NCBI RefSeq assembly: GCF_004768785.1
Contig: NZ_SRMQ01000009.1
Location: forward strand, 58,900 to 122,899
Origin: Caproiciproducens galactitolivorans
GTDB lineage: Bacteria; Bacillota; Clostridia; Oscillospirales; Acutalibacteraceae
Length of the DNA stretch: 64,000 nt
Direction of reading: 5' to 3'
The number at the start of each line of letters is the position of its first letter. Within the stretch, counting starts at the first letter, position 1. The notes under the pieces are model-generated. The model had not been told where the DNA came from and did no database searches. It saw only the letters and a program-made list of their open reading frames with translations. The position numbers were made by a program, and so were the translations under genes. Below, piece after piece: positions 28,363 to 36,729 of the stretch.

Positions 28363-28408
28363 AAAGCCCCTTTGCTTCGATTATACCGAGGCGTAGGGGC
28401 TTTTCTTT
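28363..28408 (+). terminator. Shared terminator between niaX and the germination operon
   Basis: AAAGCCCC (28363-28370) pairs with GGGGCTTT (28396-28403), with an inner arm, followed by TTCTTTT. It overlaps the last codons of the convergent gerAB-type gene, so it probably serves both directions. Confidence 0.7.
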
Positions 28409-29571
28409 TGGTGCTTCGGTTCGGGTATTTTTTCGTCCACGGGGTTTTGCGCCTGGTTTCCGGATTCCGTCGCTTGGCCGCCGGAACCGCCGTTTTTGGA
28501 TGTCCTAGTCCGGATTTCCGCACCGATCAGAATGATAATGGGCAAAATGATTTCAAATGGGAAGGCATAAATCGGATAGACGCTGAGGAACCGAAACAGT
28601 TCCTGCACATTCGACTGTGCCATCAGCGAAAAGGTGATTGTGATCAGCGCCAAAGGAATTATGAGCGGCTTGTGATCCTCCAGATTTATGACTTTTGCTA
28701 AACCCGAGGAAGCGGTATACAAGCAAACGCAGATTTTTATAAGTCCCGCCAATACCAGGTTCAGACCGATAATTACTTCGAACCGAGTGAAAAACTCTCC
28801 GACGGAAAGCAGGCTTACGGACGCATAAGACGGAAAGAAAAGCATGTTGGAGCAAGGAAACCCGATAACGGCGGTATTCCGGATATTTGCCAGCGTAGTA
28901 AGAAAAATAAAAAGGGAAGAACCTTTTATAAAGATTTTTTTAAAATTCGCGCTGCTGTCCATACACGAGAAAAACGGGAGGCAGAGTGGAATTTCAGCGA
29001 GAGGAAGCAGGCAAAAAGTGACCGCTCCACCGAGTATGGTTTTTAAGTCCACGCCCAAAATCGGTTTTAAGTTGTTAAAATCCATCTTTCTTAACCCGAT
29101 AACAAATGTTAAAGAGATGGCTACGAAGATGAATTCCCAGACAACCTTCGACATTCTTGCAATATTCTCCGGGCCTTGTTTAACGCACATGATCGCAACA
29201 AGGGAGATGAGCGCAACTGTTGCAATTTCCGGTGTTTCAGGCATGTTCAGCATGCGGATAAACGAGGAAAAAATATACATTAAAATCGCAGCGATTTGAA
29301 TCGTGAAAAGGACATATACAAAGCATATGATTTTTCCAATAACCTTGCCGAATACCATGCTCAGTATATCAAAAAAGTTTTTATTGGGATAAAGGGTAAA
29401 AATTCGTGTATAGATCAGGAAAAGCGGGATGATCAGCACGCTCGCAATCAGCATGGAAATCCAGAAATCCTGTTTCACATCTGAACTGGAGGTGGTTACC
29501 ATCAGGCTTCCGCCCCAAAATACGCACAGGAGGCTCCGAAGCTGTTTTTCTGTAATTGTTTGTTTTGTCAT
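28381..29571 (-). CDS. GerAB-family germinant receptor permease subunit
   Basis: 396 residues, about 10 TM helices, APC-superfamily fold. Markers: LLCVFWGGSLMVT near the N terminus and the conserved PETPEIATVALISLVAIMC region. B subunit of a GerA-type receptor in the spore inner membrane, the site of small-molecule germinant binding. Last gene of the four-gene operon. A Lys-, Pro- and Gly-rich C-terminal tail (RTSKNGGSGGQATESG) is longer than usual. Confidence 0.93.
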   Translation of the reverse strand: MTKQTITEKQLRSLLCVFWGGSLMVTTSSSDVKQDFWISMLIASVLIIPLFLIYTRIFTLYPNKNFFDILSMVFGKVIGKIICFVYVLFTIQIAAILMYIFSSFIRMLNMPETPEIATVALISLVAIMCVKQGPENIARMSKVVWEFIFVAISLTFVIGLRKMDFNNLKPILGVDLKTILGGAVTFCLLPLAEIPLCLPFFSCMDSSANFKKIFIKGSSLFIFLTTLANIRNTAVIGFPCSNMLFFPSYASVSLLSVGEFFTRFEVIIGLNLVLAGLIKICVCLYTASSGLAKVINLEDHKPLIIPLALITITFSLMAQSNVQELFRFLSVYPIYAFPFEIILPIIILIGAEIRTRTSKNGGSGGQATESGNQAQNPVDEKIPEPKHQKKSPYASV

Positions 29572-29580
29572 GGCGATACC

Positions 29581-29799
29581 TCATGAAATATGAAAAACAG
29601 AAGAAATAAAATCCGTGATAGCCTGATTTGGATTTACCAGGTTTGAACCAAAGCTGAACATCGTATCCAGCATAAATGTCAGGATGTAAACGGGAATTGA
29701 AAAAAAAAGGACTTTTTTTTCTTCTTTTTTAAAGCTGGGAACCAGGTCAAAGATGATAAAGAGGGTATATAAGATTAAAAAAACAATAAAAGAATCCAT
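29581..29799 (-). CDS. Small two-TM protein of the germination operon (D-subunit-like)
   Basis: 72 residues with two hydrophobic helices (about 4-18 and 28-47). It starts 1 bp after the GerAC-type stop codon and lies 9 bp before the GerAB-type start. Small two-TM 'D' proteins are encoded in several gerA-type operons of Bacillus and modulate germination; this gene fits by size, topology and position. No sequence signature beyond that. Confidence 0.7.
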   Translation of the reverse strand: MDSFIVFLILYTLFIIFDLVPSFKKEEKKVLFFSIPVYILTFMLDTMFSFGSNLVNPNQAITDFISSVFHIS

Positions 29800-30936
29800 T
29801 TAACCACCAACTTTAATTTTTTCTTTTAAAAGCTCTGTGTTCTCAATTTTCACTGATGCACTTACTGTACATTTTAATTTCGGAAACTGCTCCTTCCATT
29901 TTAGCTTTTCTTTTTTCCAATATTCCGGATAGTTCTGGTAGAACAGGGAACCAAATCCAAAAATGTCGCTGCCGGTTTGGCTTTGAACCGATGTGATCAG
30001 ATCGGAAATATTATTTGTCAACGTTTTCTCTGCGTCCAATTGGACTTTTTTAATACCATCGGAGGTGTTATGATCTGTTGAAGACTGATCTTCCGACAGC
30101 ATGGCGCGCATTTTGATTTTGATATCTACCGAAGGCTCGTTATTCTCGATTTTTGGCGTCAGTTTTGTGACGTTTTCCACGATTTCAAGGGTGAGTTTTC
30201 CGGAATCCGTATCCACCAGTAGGAGCCCCCCGTCAATCTGATTTTTAATAAACAGCAGATATTTGGTCTTTTCACTATCAATATAACCAAAGAGCTTTTC
30301 GCCTTCAAAAAGCGCGGTGCCGTCCAGAACCAATGCTGTGGAGGTAGGAAGCTTTTCAATCCTAATTGTTGGAAGGATGAGCGAGATCCCGTTATCGGAA
30401 AGCATGTTAATGGCCTGATATAATTCCACACAGGGCACTTTCCCCAGGGTGGTGACATTCCTATTTAATGCTTTCCAGATTTCCAAAGAAATCAACTCGT
30501 CCGTTATCGGCTTTTCCTGTAAAATTTCATTTGCTGTTTTTTCTTTTGAGATTATTAAATTTAAGTTCATTCTGGGCTCATGGTCGCGGATATACCAGTC
30601 CAGAATAGGGGATATCCCCTGGGCGGCCAAATCCTGGCTGATTATGATTACTTTACATTCGGTGAAATTTAGCTTTTTTTCTCCTTTACCGGTAACATTC
30701 CGGATGCAGTCATAAATCGTATTTCCGTCGGATTCAACGAGCTTGGACTTTATTTGATCGCCGGTCAGATCGACAAACTCAAAGGTGAGGTGATAGGTAT
30801 CTCCGTTTATTCCCTTATCAATGGCAACTCCGGTCACAAGGGACATATCCTCCAGCTCATGGTAATTCCAGCAGCCGCTTAGAAGCATCATATTCATGAC
30901 CAGTATGAGGATACAAAGACGTTTTGCTGTTTTCAT
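29800..30936 (-). CDS. GerAC-family germination lipoprotein
   Basis: 378 residues. Signal peptide with lipobox LSGCWN (Cys about 22), followed by the family start YHELEDMSLVTGVAIDKG. Ger(x)C domains follow: GKGEKKLNFTECKVIIIS and RDHEPRMNLNLIIS are characteristic. C subunit of the GerA-type receptor, membrane-anchored outside the inner membrane. Overlaps the GerAA-type gene by 4 bp. Confidence 0.94.
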   Translation of the reverse strand: MKTAKRLCILILVMNMMLLSGCWNYHELEDMSLVTGVAIDKGINGDTYHLTFEFVDLTGDQIKSKLVESDGNTIYDCIRNVTGKGEKKLNFTECKVIIISQDLAAQGISPILDWYIRDHEPRMNLNLIISKEKTANEILQEKPITDELISLEIWKALNRNVTTLGKVPCVELYQAINMLSDNGISLILPTIRIEKLPTSTALVLDGTALFEGEKLFGYIDSEKTKYLLFIKNQIDGGLLLVDTDSGKLTLEIVENVTKLTPKIENNEPSVDIKIKMRAMLSEDQSSTDHNTSDGIKKVQLDAEKTLTNNISDLITSVQSQTGSDIFGFGSLFYQNYPEYWKKEKLKWKEQFPKLKCTVSASVKIENTELLKEKIKVGG

Positions 30937-32435
30937 TTAGTGCTCCTTGTAGATTTTTGTCTTACGGCGTTTTCAGAAAGATACTTTGGCCTTTTTTTCA
31001 TAAACCACCATGGGGCTCTGACCATAATGTCCTTTTTGTCCTGAAGCGTGTTTGTGTAGCTGCTGTTCATAATCGGTACTCCGAAAGAGCTTATGCTGTA
31101 AAGATGAATCATCAAAGCAAGTACCGCAAACATAAATCCATATAAGCCGAAAAAAGAGGCCATTACCAGAAATATAAAACGGAGAAGGATTGTGGCGCCT
31201 TTTATACGAGGCGACATAACGCCGCATATTCCGGCGACTGCAACAATAATGATCATTGGCGCGCTGACGATTTTTGCGGAAACGGCCGCCTGTCCCATTA
31301 CCAGCGCGCCCACAATACTCAGCGCCTGCCCCATGGAACCCGGCATTCTTGCACCGGATTCCCGCAGCATTTCAAATACGACCAGCATGATAGTCATTTC
31401 GATCGCCGTTGGGAACGGCACTCCCTGACGGGCCTTTGAGATACTCATTGTTAAAGCAAGGGGAAGCATTTCGTGATGGAAGGTGGTAAGGGCTATATAA
31501 ACTGCGGGAATGCTGATTGCCATGATAAAGGCCATGTAGCGAAGCAGACGGTTTATAGAAGTGAAATAATAGTTCAGATAATAATCCTCGTCACTTTGAA
31601 AGTTCTCTGTGAACAAATACGGAACCGTAATTGCGCTGGGGGATCCGTCGATCAACAGGGCAACCCTGCCCTCCAAAAGCTTCGCTGCGATAGCGTCTGG
31701 TTTTTCGGAGGTGCCGATTGTTTTAAATGGGGAGTATGGCGAATCCTTTATAAACTCATTGATGTAATTTGAATCCAGAGCACCGTCAATTGAAAACATA
31801 TGGATTCTTTTTTTTAGCTCGGCCAGCACATCTTTATTTACAATGGAGTCCAAATAGCAAATACAGGCTTTTGTATTGGTCCTTGTACCAAATGTTTCGA
31901 ATTCCATTTTTAGGTCGGATGTAAGGATCCTGCGCCGGATCAGCGAAAGATTGGTAATGATTGATTCTGTAAAGCCCTCGCGGGGGCCGCGTAAAACCTT
32001 TTCGTTTTCCGGTTCTGAGATAGAACGGCTCGTCCAGCCCTTCGTGTTAAGTATTAATGCATCTTCAATGCCGTCTATTAGCAAAAGAGTATCCCCGTAA
32101 ACAATTGCTTGAATCAATTTGTCATGATCGGAAGTCCGTTCCACGCTGTTGGACAGCATTACCTGATCCTGGATCACGTCGAGCGTTACGGTCTCATGCG
32201 ACTCTGGATGGAATTCCAGAAATGGCCGGATAACGTCCTGGTTTATTAATCGATTATTTACCATGCCGTCGATATAGACAATGTAGCTCTCGCCAACGTC
32301 GGGATTTTCCAGCTTTCGCAAAACCAGCGTTTCATCCTTTGCAAATTCGTTTTTTATTTGTCTGATATTTTCCTGAATCTGTTTGGTGAATTTGATCTTT
32401 CCCTGTGCTTCGTTTGTGTTTTCGCTGTTTCCCAT
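30933..32435 (-). CDS. GerAA-family germinant receptor subunit
   Basis: 500 residues from the ATG at 32435 (MGNSENTNEAQ), with GAGGGTGA upstream; an in-frame ATG 111 bp further up has no ribosome site. Large cytoplasmic N-terminal domain (family blocks YIDGMVNNRLINQDVIRP, DGIEDALILNTKGW, EPENEKVLRGPREGFTE), then about five TM helices from about 290. The PFPTAIEM and VGALVMGQAAV motifs are classic. First gene of the operon A-C-D-B. Confidence 0.95.
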   Translation of the reverse strand: MGNSENTNEAQGKIKFTKQIQENIRQIKNEFAKDETLVLRKLENPDVGESYIVYIDGMVNNRLINQDVIRPFLEFHPESHETVTLDVIQDQVMLSNSVERTSDHDKLIQAIVYGDTLLLIDGIEDALILNTKGWTSRSISEPENEKVLRGPREGFTESIITNLSLIRRRILTSDLKMEFETFGTRTNTKACICYLDSIVNKDVLAELKKRIHMFSIDGALDSNYINEFIKDSPYSPFKTIGTSEKPDAIAAKLLEGRVALLIDGSPSAITVPYLFTENFQSDEDYYLNYYFTSINRLLRYMAFIMAISIPAVYIALTTFHHEMLPLALTMSISKARQGVPFPTAIEMTIMLVVFEMLRESGARMPGSMGQALSIVGALVMGQAAVSAKIVSAPMIIIVAVAGICGVMSPRIKGATILLRFIFLVMASFFGLYGFMFAVLALMIHLYSISSFGVPIMNSSYTNTLQDKKDIMVRAPWWFMKKRPKYLSENAVRQKSTRSTK

Positions 32436-32467
32436 GATTTCACCCTCTGAAGATAAATTATCACATC

Positions 32468-32496
32468 TAATATTTGACAAGATTGTGAAATTATGC
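32468..32496 (-). promoter_or_regulatory. Sigma-G-like promoter of the germination operon
   Basis: On the minus strand: GCATA (-35, 32496-32492), 17-bp spacer, AATATTA (-10, 32474-32468). This fits the forespore sigma-G pattern (GNATR / CATNNTA) with one mismatch. Position is about 33 bp before the start codon. Germinant-receptor operons are normally sigma-G dependent. Confidence 0.45.
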
Positions 32497-32752
32497 GTTT
32501 TTGCCTGCAGAAAATGTACCATGCAGGTCTTGCAGGAAATTTGCAAACCTGTCCGTTCCGGGATACTCGGTTCGCCATTGTGGATATGCCTTTGTTCCTG
32601 TTTTCAAAAGCCGTATTAAGCATCGTTCAGGAAATATATCCCTTTTTTCTTCACTGTTAATACGTATTTAACAGAATCCGGCAAATATTGTATTATAATA
32701 TTTTCAGTCAGAACAATTGGAATCATATTACTTGGAGGGATCAGGAGATTTT

Positions 32753-34036
32753 ATGAAAAAAGAAACATGGTGTAAAATGAAGAAGACCATTTTCTGTGCG
32801 GCTGCCGCTTGCCTGGCGGCAGTGCAGATTACGGCTGCCGTTCCCGTGAAAGCCCTTGGTGCGCCAGATATATCCACGTCAATGGCGGCTTCCGTGGTCA
32901 ATGAAGTGAAAACAACGATTGTTCCGGGGCTTACGCAAAAGGAATTCTCTTATAAAAGCAGCGACGGGAACCGGCAGGCATGCTTTGCTCTGGAATTTAA
33001 GCCTAGTGAGCTTGATATATCTCTTGCGGTGGGAACGCCGAACGACGGCGGCAAGATAGGTCTTGCGACGGTAAAAGAACAGGCAAACGCCGCGATCAGC
33101 AACGGCAAACGCGTTGTTGCGGCAGTTAACGGCGATATGTATAATATGCGGACGGGCGACCCCTGGGGTGTCGTCGTTAAGGATGGGAAAGAAATCCATA
33201 AATATGCTCCCATCCGGACATGGTGGAAATTTTTCGGCATAAAAAAGGACGGCACGCCGATTTACGGCGACCGTCAAACCTATGAAACCAATAAGGGTCA
33301 AATTCAGCAGGCTCTGGGAATTCACAGCATTCTTGTAGAGAACGGAAAAATCGTAAATCCGGACAAAAGCGATACGCGTGCCCCCCGGTTGGCGGTGGGC
33401 GTCCGCGAGGATCAGTCGGTTTTCTTTGTCATGAACGACGGCCGGAAGGATCCCTATTCCCACGGCATGACGCTGGAACAGATTGCACAGATGATGAAGG
33501 ATATGGGCGCAGTCTGGGCAGGAAATCTGGATGGCGGAGGTTCCGCAACGTTCCTGACAAGAACCCCCGGAGATACCAGCATGACGATAAAAAACCATCC
33601 TTCGGACGGACGGGAGCGCCGTGTTGCAAATAGTTGGCTTTTCCTTTCCAATGCAAAGCCGGACGGGAATTTTGCGGCGGCTTATATAACGCCCTACGAT
33701 AAATCTTATCTCCCTAGATCCGTTGTACAGATGAGCGCAAAAGGGCTGGATCGCTCGGGCGCTCCAGCAAAATTGCCGGAAAGCGGCCTTTCATGGGCAC
33801 TTTCCGATGAAAGCCTTGGCACGATTGATCAAACCGGTTTGTTTACCTCCAACGGGAATGTGGGGCAAGTTCAGGTTCAGCTCTTGTACAACGGCTCGGT
33901 GGTTGGCTCTACGTATATTGAGATTGCGGAACCGGATGATTTTGTGAAAGCGAGCACATTTACGCCTTCCTCCCCGGCGGAGGGTTTAACGGCGACGTAT
34001 CAGGGCAGGGAAGTTATTCTTACAATGCGCAGATAA
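32753..34036 (+). CDS. Secreted phosphodiester glycosidase family protein (NAGPA domain)
   Basis: 427 residues from the ATG at 32753 (CAGGAG 7 bp upstream; signal peptide through about residue 36). NAGPA/DUF2233 domain: VAAVNGDMYNMRTGDPWGVV, the RLAVGVRED and GNLDGGGSATF blocks are diagnostic. Relatives remove alpha-GlcNAc-1-phosphate caps or act on wall and capsule polymers. The C-terminal region of about 100 residues is an Ig-like module. Convergent with spoIIID and shares its terminator. Confidence 0.9.
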   Translation: MKKETWCKMKKTIFCAAAACLAAVQITAAVPVKALGAPDISTSMAASVVNEVKTTIVPGLTQKEFSYKSSDGNRQACFALEFKPSELDISLAVGTPNDGGKIGLATVKEQANAAISNGKRVVAAVNGDMYNMRTGDPWGVVVKDGKEIHKYAPIRTWWKFFGIKKDGTPIYGDRQTYETNKGQIQQALGIHSILVENGKIVNPDKSDTRAPRLAVGVREDQSVFFVMNDGRKDPYSHGMTLEQIAQMMKDMGAVWAGNLDGGGSATFLTRTPGDTSMTIKNHPSDGRERRVANSWLFLSNAKPDGNFAAAYITPYDKSYLPRSVVQMSAKGLDRSGAPAKLPESGLSWALSDESLGTIDQTGLFTSNGNVGQVQVQLLYNGSVVGSTYIEIAEPDDFVKASTFTPSSPAEGLTATYQGREVILTMRR

Positions 34037-34074
34037 CGAACTCGCTGCTTCACGGCCGGTTTTCATGTTTACGA

Positions 34075-34109
34075 AAAAGGTGCTTTACAGAAAGTGTAAA
34101 GCACCTTTT
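34075..34109. terminator. Bidirectional terminator (glycosidase / spoIIID)
   Basis: Perfect 15-bp stem (34075-34089 with 34095-34109), A-run on one side and T-run on the other. It lies between two convergent genes, 27 bp beyond the spoIIID stop codon. Confidence 0.9.
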
Positions 34110-34135
34110 CTTCGAAGTCTTGAAATATCAGCAGT

Positions 34136-34279
34136 TTATTCACCCTTTTTGTATTTTAGCCTGGTCGCCATTCCGCCCCTTATATGGCGCTGTGCTTTAT
34201 TAATATCAAGCACCTGCTTTACCTGCCTGTATAGCTGCGGGTCGACATATTTTAAACGCTGCGCCACATCTTTATGTAC
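34136..34279 (-). CDS. spoIIID: SpoIIID, C-terminal part of an interrupted gene
   Basis: Open frame on the minus strand with no start of its own. From the junction it reads KDVAQRLKYVDPQLYRQVKQ... and ends in HIRGGMATRLKYKKGE, the conserved C terminus of SpoIIID (Bacillus SpoIIID has STVHKDLTERLPEINP and HLRGGEATKLKYKKDE). SpoIIID is the mother-cell regulator between sigma-E and sigma-K. Codons 39-83 are here; codons 1-38 lie 14.5 kb away at 48856-48743. The join falls inside the recognition helix of the HTH. The sequence is intact, not decayed, which supports a functional gene restored by excision. Confidence 0.93.
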   Translation of the reverse strand, partial: VHKDVAQRLKYVDPQLYRQVKQVLDINKAQRHIRGGMATRLKYKKGE

Positions 34280-35804
34280 GGTTGTCGCTTAAATGGACGG
34301 ATTCCGGCAGGCCGGCCTCGCGCAGCACCTTGAGGTAAATATCCACGTTCCCGCTTTCGTCAACCCGAATGCAGTCCAGTACGCGGTGGAGCAGATTGTT
34401 TGTGGTGGTGTCCGCTTTGAGAATGGCGTCAATGTCGCGGAAGGTCTCGTTCAGTCCGTTTTCCAGCAGGTCGCTTTTGCTGATGTGGTTCCTTACCAGT
34501 TTCAGTTCCTTTTCCAGACTGGAAATGGAGTCGTTGAGCTCTTTTGTCTTATTACGCAACTCTTCCATCGTTATAATCTCGTTCTCATACATTTCCAGAT
34601 ACTTCTTTTTAGAACGCCTTTCTTTGTTCAGCCGGGCGGTAAGTTCCCGCTCGGATACCTGGTTCTGGTCTTTGGTACGATACTGGCGATTAAATTCGGC
34701 CACAATGCCGCGAATTACGTTGGGCTTGTCCGACAGGATTTTACGGAAATACGAGCGGATGGAATCCAACAGTTCCTGTTCGTCCAGGATTGTGCGGTTC
34801 GGACAGGTATCCACTCCGTTCGCGCTGCGCCCGGCGCATGACCATTTGATATAGGTATTTTTAAAGGTACGGACGGAGCGCCGGAACGAGTTGCCGCAGC
34901 AGGTGCATTTAATCAGTTTGCTGAAAATGTTTTTTTGGCTGTTGCGCCTCCCGCTGTTCTTGAAAGTCTCCCGTTTCTGTGCGATTAGAGCTTGTGCGCG
35001 CCGGAACGTAGCGTCATCGATGATCCGTAGCTCTGGGCATTCCGTGACCAGCCATTTGCTTTCGTCCTGCCGCCGGCGCTTTCCGGTTAAGAAATCTGAT
35101 ACTTCCTGTTTCCCGTTGACGATTTTTCCAATATAGATTTCATTGCTCAGGATGCGGGCGACCGCGTTTTGGCTCCAGTTGCAATTGCGCTTGGTTTTCA
35201 GCCCACGCCGGTTCAGCTCGACCGCGATGACCGTCTCCCCGTTTCCTTCCAGATAGAGATTGAAAATTTCACGAACGACTTTTGCTTCCTGCTCGTTAAT
35301 ATTCAGGTTGAAATAGTCTCCCGGAATCTTGTCATAGCCGTAAACAAGGTTGGGCACCCGGCCTTTCTCCGCATTCTGTTTTTTGCCGAATTTCACACGC
35401 TTTGAAGTATTGGAGCTTTCTTCCTGGGCAATGGCGGAAAGCATAGTAAGCATGAATTCGGAACTGTCGGAGGAGGTCTGATCGTAATTTACGAAAATGA
35501 CTTTGATGCCAAGCGCTTTCATTTTACGGATGCTGGTCAGAAAGTCTACGGTGTTACGGGCTAGGCGGGAAACGTCCTTGATTAGTACAACATCGAATTG
35601 ATGGGCTTGCGCGTCTGCGAGCAGACGGAGCAATTGGGTGCGGTTTTTCATTTTTGTTCCGCTTTTGCCTTCATCGGCGTAGATTTTTACGAGATTGTAT
35701 TGATTGTGCTTTGCGTATTCCAGAAAGAATTGCTGCTGGCTTTCCAGACTGTCGAGCTGCTCCTCTTTGTTGGTGGATACCCGGCAGTAGGCAACTGCTT
35801 TCAT
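34272..35804 (-). CDS. Large serine recombinase (SpoIVCA-like) of the spoIIID element
   Basis: 510 residues from the ATG at 35804 (MKAVAYCRVSTNKEEQ; AGGTGAT upstream). Resolvase domain with catalytic Ser10 in YCRVS and the Arg-rich motif DVSRLARNTVDF. Recombinase domain around VPNLVYGYDKI. Zinc ribbon with CTCCGNSF...CAGRS...CPN (about 305-350). A coiled-coil segment at about 400-470, then a C-terminal tail. Same architecture and size as SpoIVCA, which excises skin from sigK. The stop codon TAA lies at the crossover core, so the last codons cross the attachment site; excision would extend the protein. Confidence 0.93.
   Translation of the reverse strand: MKAVAYCRVSTNKEEQLDSLESQQQFFLEYAKHNQYNLVKIYADEGKSGTKMKNRTQLLRLLADAQAHQFDVVLIKDVSRLARNTVDFLTSIRKMKALGIKVIFVNYDQTSSDSSEFMLTMLSAIAQEESSNTSKRVKFGKKQNAEKGRVPNLVYGYDKIPGDYFNLNINEQEAKVVREIFNLYLEGNGETVIAVELNRRGLKTKRNCNWSQNAVARILSNEIYIGKIVNGKQEVSDFLTGKRRRQDESKWLVTECPELRIIDDATFRRAQALIAQKRETFKNSGRRNSQKNIFSKLIKCTCCGNSFRRSVRTFKNTYIKWSCAGRSANGVDTCPNRTILDEQELLDSIRSYFRKILSDKPNVIRGIVAEFNRQYRTKDQNQVSERELTARLNKERRSKKKYLEMYENEIITMEELRNKTKELNDSISSLEKELKLVRNHISKSDLLENGLNETFRDIDAILKADTTTNNLLHRVLDCIRVDESGNVDIYLKVLREAGLPESVHLSDNRT
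34273..34295 (+). repeat. Left attachment site of the spoIIID element
   Basis: The core TATGTAC (34273-34279) is shared with the right end. The adjoining 16-bp arm (34280-34295) is the inverse of the right arm, with 15 of 16 matches. To the left of the core lies spoIIID codon 39 onward. Confidence 0.85.
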
Positions 35805-35856
35805 ACGATCACCTTTCCTAATAAAATGCAAAACGTTTTTTGGCTTTAAAACGAAA

Positions 35857-35880
35857 GCAGAACGAAGTCGTTCGTTCTGC
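35857..35880 (-). terminator. Hairpin between the 60-codon gene and the recombinase
   Basis: Perfect 10-bp stem GCAGAACGAA / TTCGTTCTGC with a 4-base loop, followed on the minus strand by TTTCGTTTT. It probably stops read-through into the recombinase gene, leaving it under its own (unseen) promoter or under attenuation. Confidence 0.6.
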
Positions 35881-35939
35881 CCTTGTGCTATCATTCAATT
35901 TTAATCAAGACGCACGATACGTCCATAGCTTAATATTGA

Positions 35940-36122
35940 TTACATTGTCAGGCTGACCGGGGAGGAGGGTAAGCTGGAATCGGCTGCGTATTGCCGGCTT
36001 GCCTGTTTCTGAATGATCTTTTCCGCAATATTTTCCGCGATCAGCTTTGTCAGGTATTTGGCGGTTTCTTCGTCGGTATTCGGGTTATGGAACGTAATAT
36101 GTAGAACCTGTCCCTGTTTCAA
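35940..36122 (-). CDS. Small protein next to the recombinase
   Basis: 60 residues with a TTG start preceded by GGGGGGAG at 5 bp. The sequence begins MKQGQVLHITFHNPNTDEET, followed by an Ala/Ile/Lys helix (TKLIAENIAEKIIQKQ) and a Ser/Pro-rich end. The HNPN motif recurs in small proteins next to serine recombinases in Firmicutes as I remember them. It could be a recombination directionality factor or another accessory, but nothing in the sequence proves this. Confidence 0.6.
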   Translation of the reverse strand: MKQGQVLHITFHNPNTDEETAKYLTKLIAENIAEKIIQKQASRQYAADSSLPSSPVSLTM

Positions 36123-36672
36123 ATTTACTCCCCCCTCTTTGTTGGACTGGTAAATTCTATGAGGGGAATGAATCGAATATGTTTACAATCGTGGGACAGG
36201 TTTCGTCGCGTTGCCGGAATTTGTGCCCTGCTTACCGATTTTAAGTATGTTTTCTTATCGAAAACGGCAGGAGAATATATCTGTGGCGGGCTTTGGGGAA
36301 TGGTTTCTATAATAAGTGAAGGAGAACGTACTATAAACATTGAAATTCTACCAGACTGCAGGAATGAAATATTGAGATAGATCATTAGCCAAAATTAAAG
36401 AGTATGTCATCATATCTAGCCTTTCAAAAGTAAATGTATGACCGGATCTTATTGTATTTCCGACTGGAGTGCAAGCTTGTCCGCATAGTAAATTAGTGTT
36501 GCTTATACTTCATGTCTTGTGTTACACTGTTCATGCAGGAATGGCACGTCCTTTCGATGAATTTTGTGTGGTAACTCAATTTTAACCGATGGATCCATTC
36601 CTGTCTTTATTTTTAACTGTCCAATATCTATTGTAGTCCTACACAAATACACTTCCCAAAATAGAATTCAAC
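36123..36672. other. 550-bp gene-free stretch inside the element
   Basis: A+T-rich, with no open frame that has both a ribosome site and protein-like composition. Separates the leftward recombinase unit from the rightward polysaccharide operon. I see no clear operator or RNA structure in it. Confidence 0.6.
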
Positions 36673-36701
36673 TTGCTATTTTATGGGTAATGAGATAGAA
36701 T
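36673..36701 (+). promoter_or_regulatory. Sigma-A-type promoter of the polysaccharide operon
   Basis: TTGCTA (36673-36678), 17-bp spacer, TAGAAT (36696-36701), 28 bp before the first start codon. A housekeeping promoter implies vegetative expression of the cargo. Confidence 0.6.
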
Positions 36702-36729
36702 AAAAAATATATAAAAGTGGGTGGAGTAC

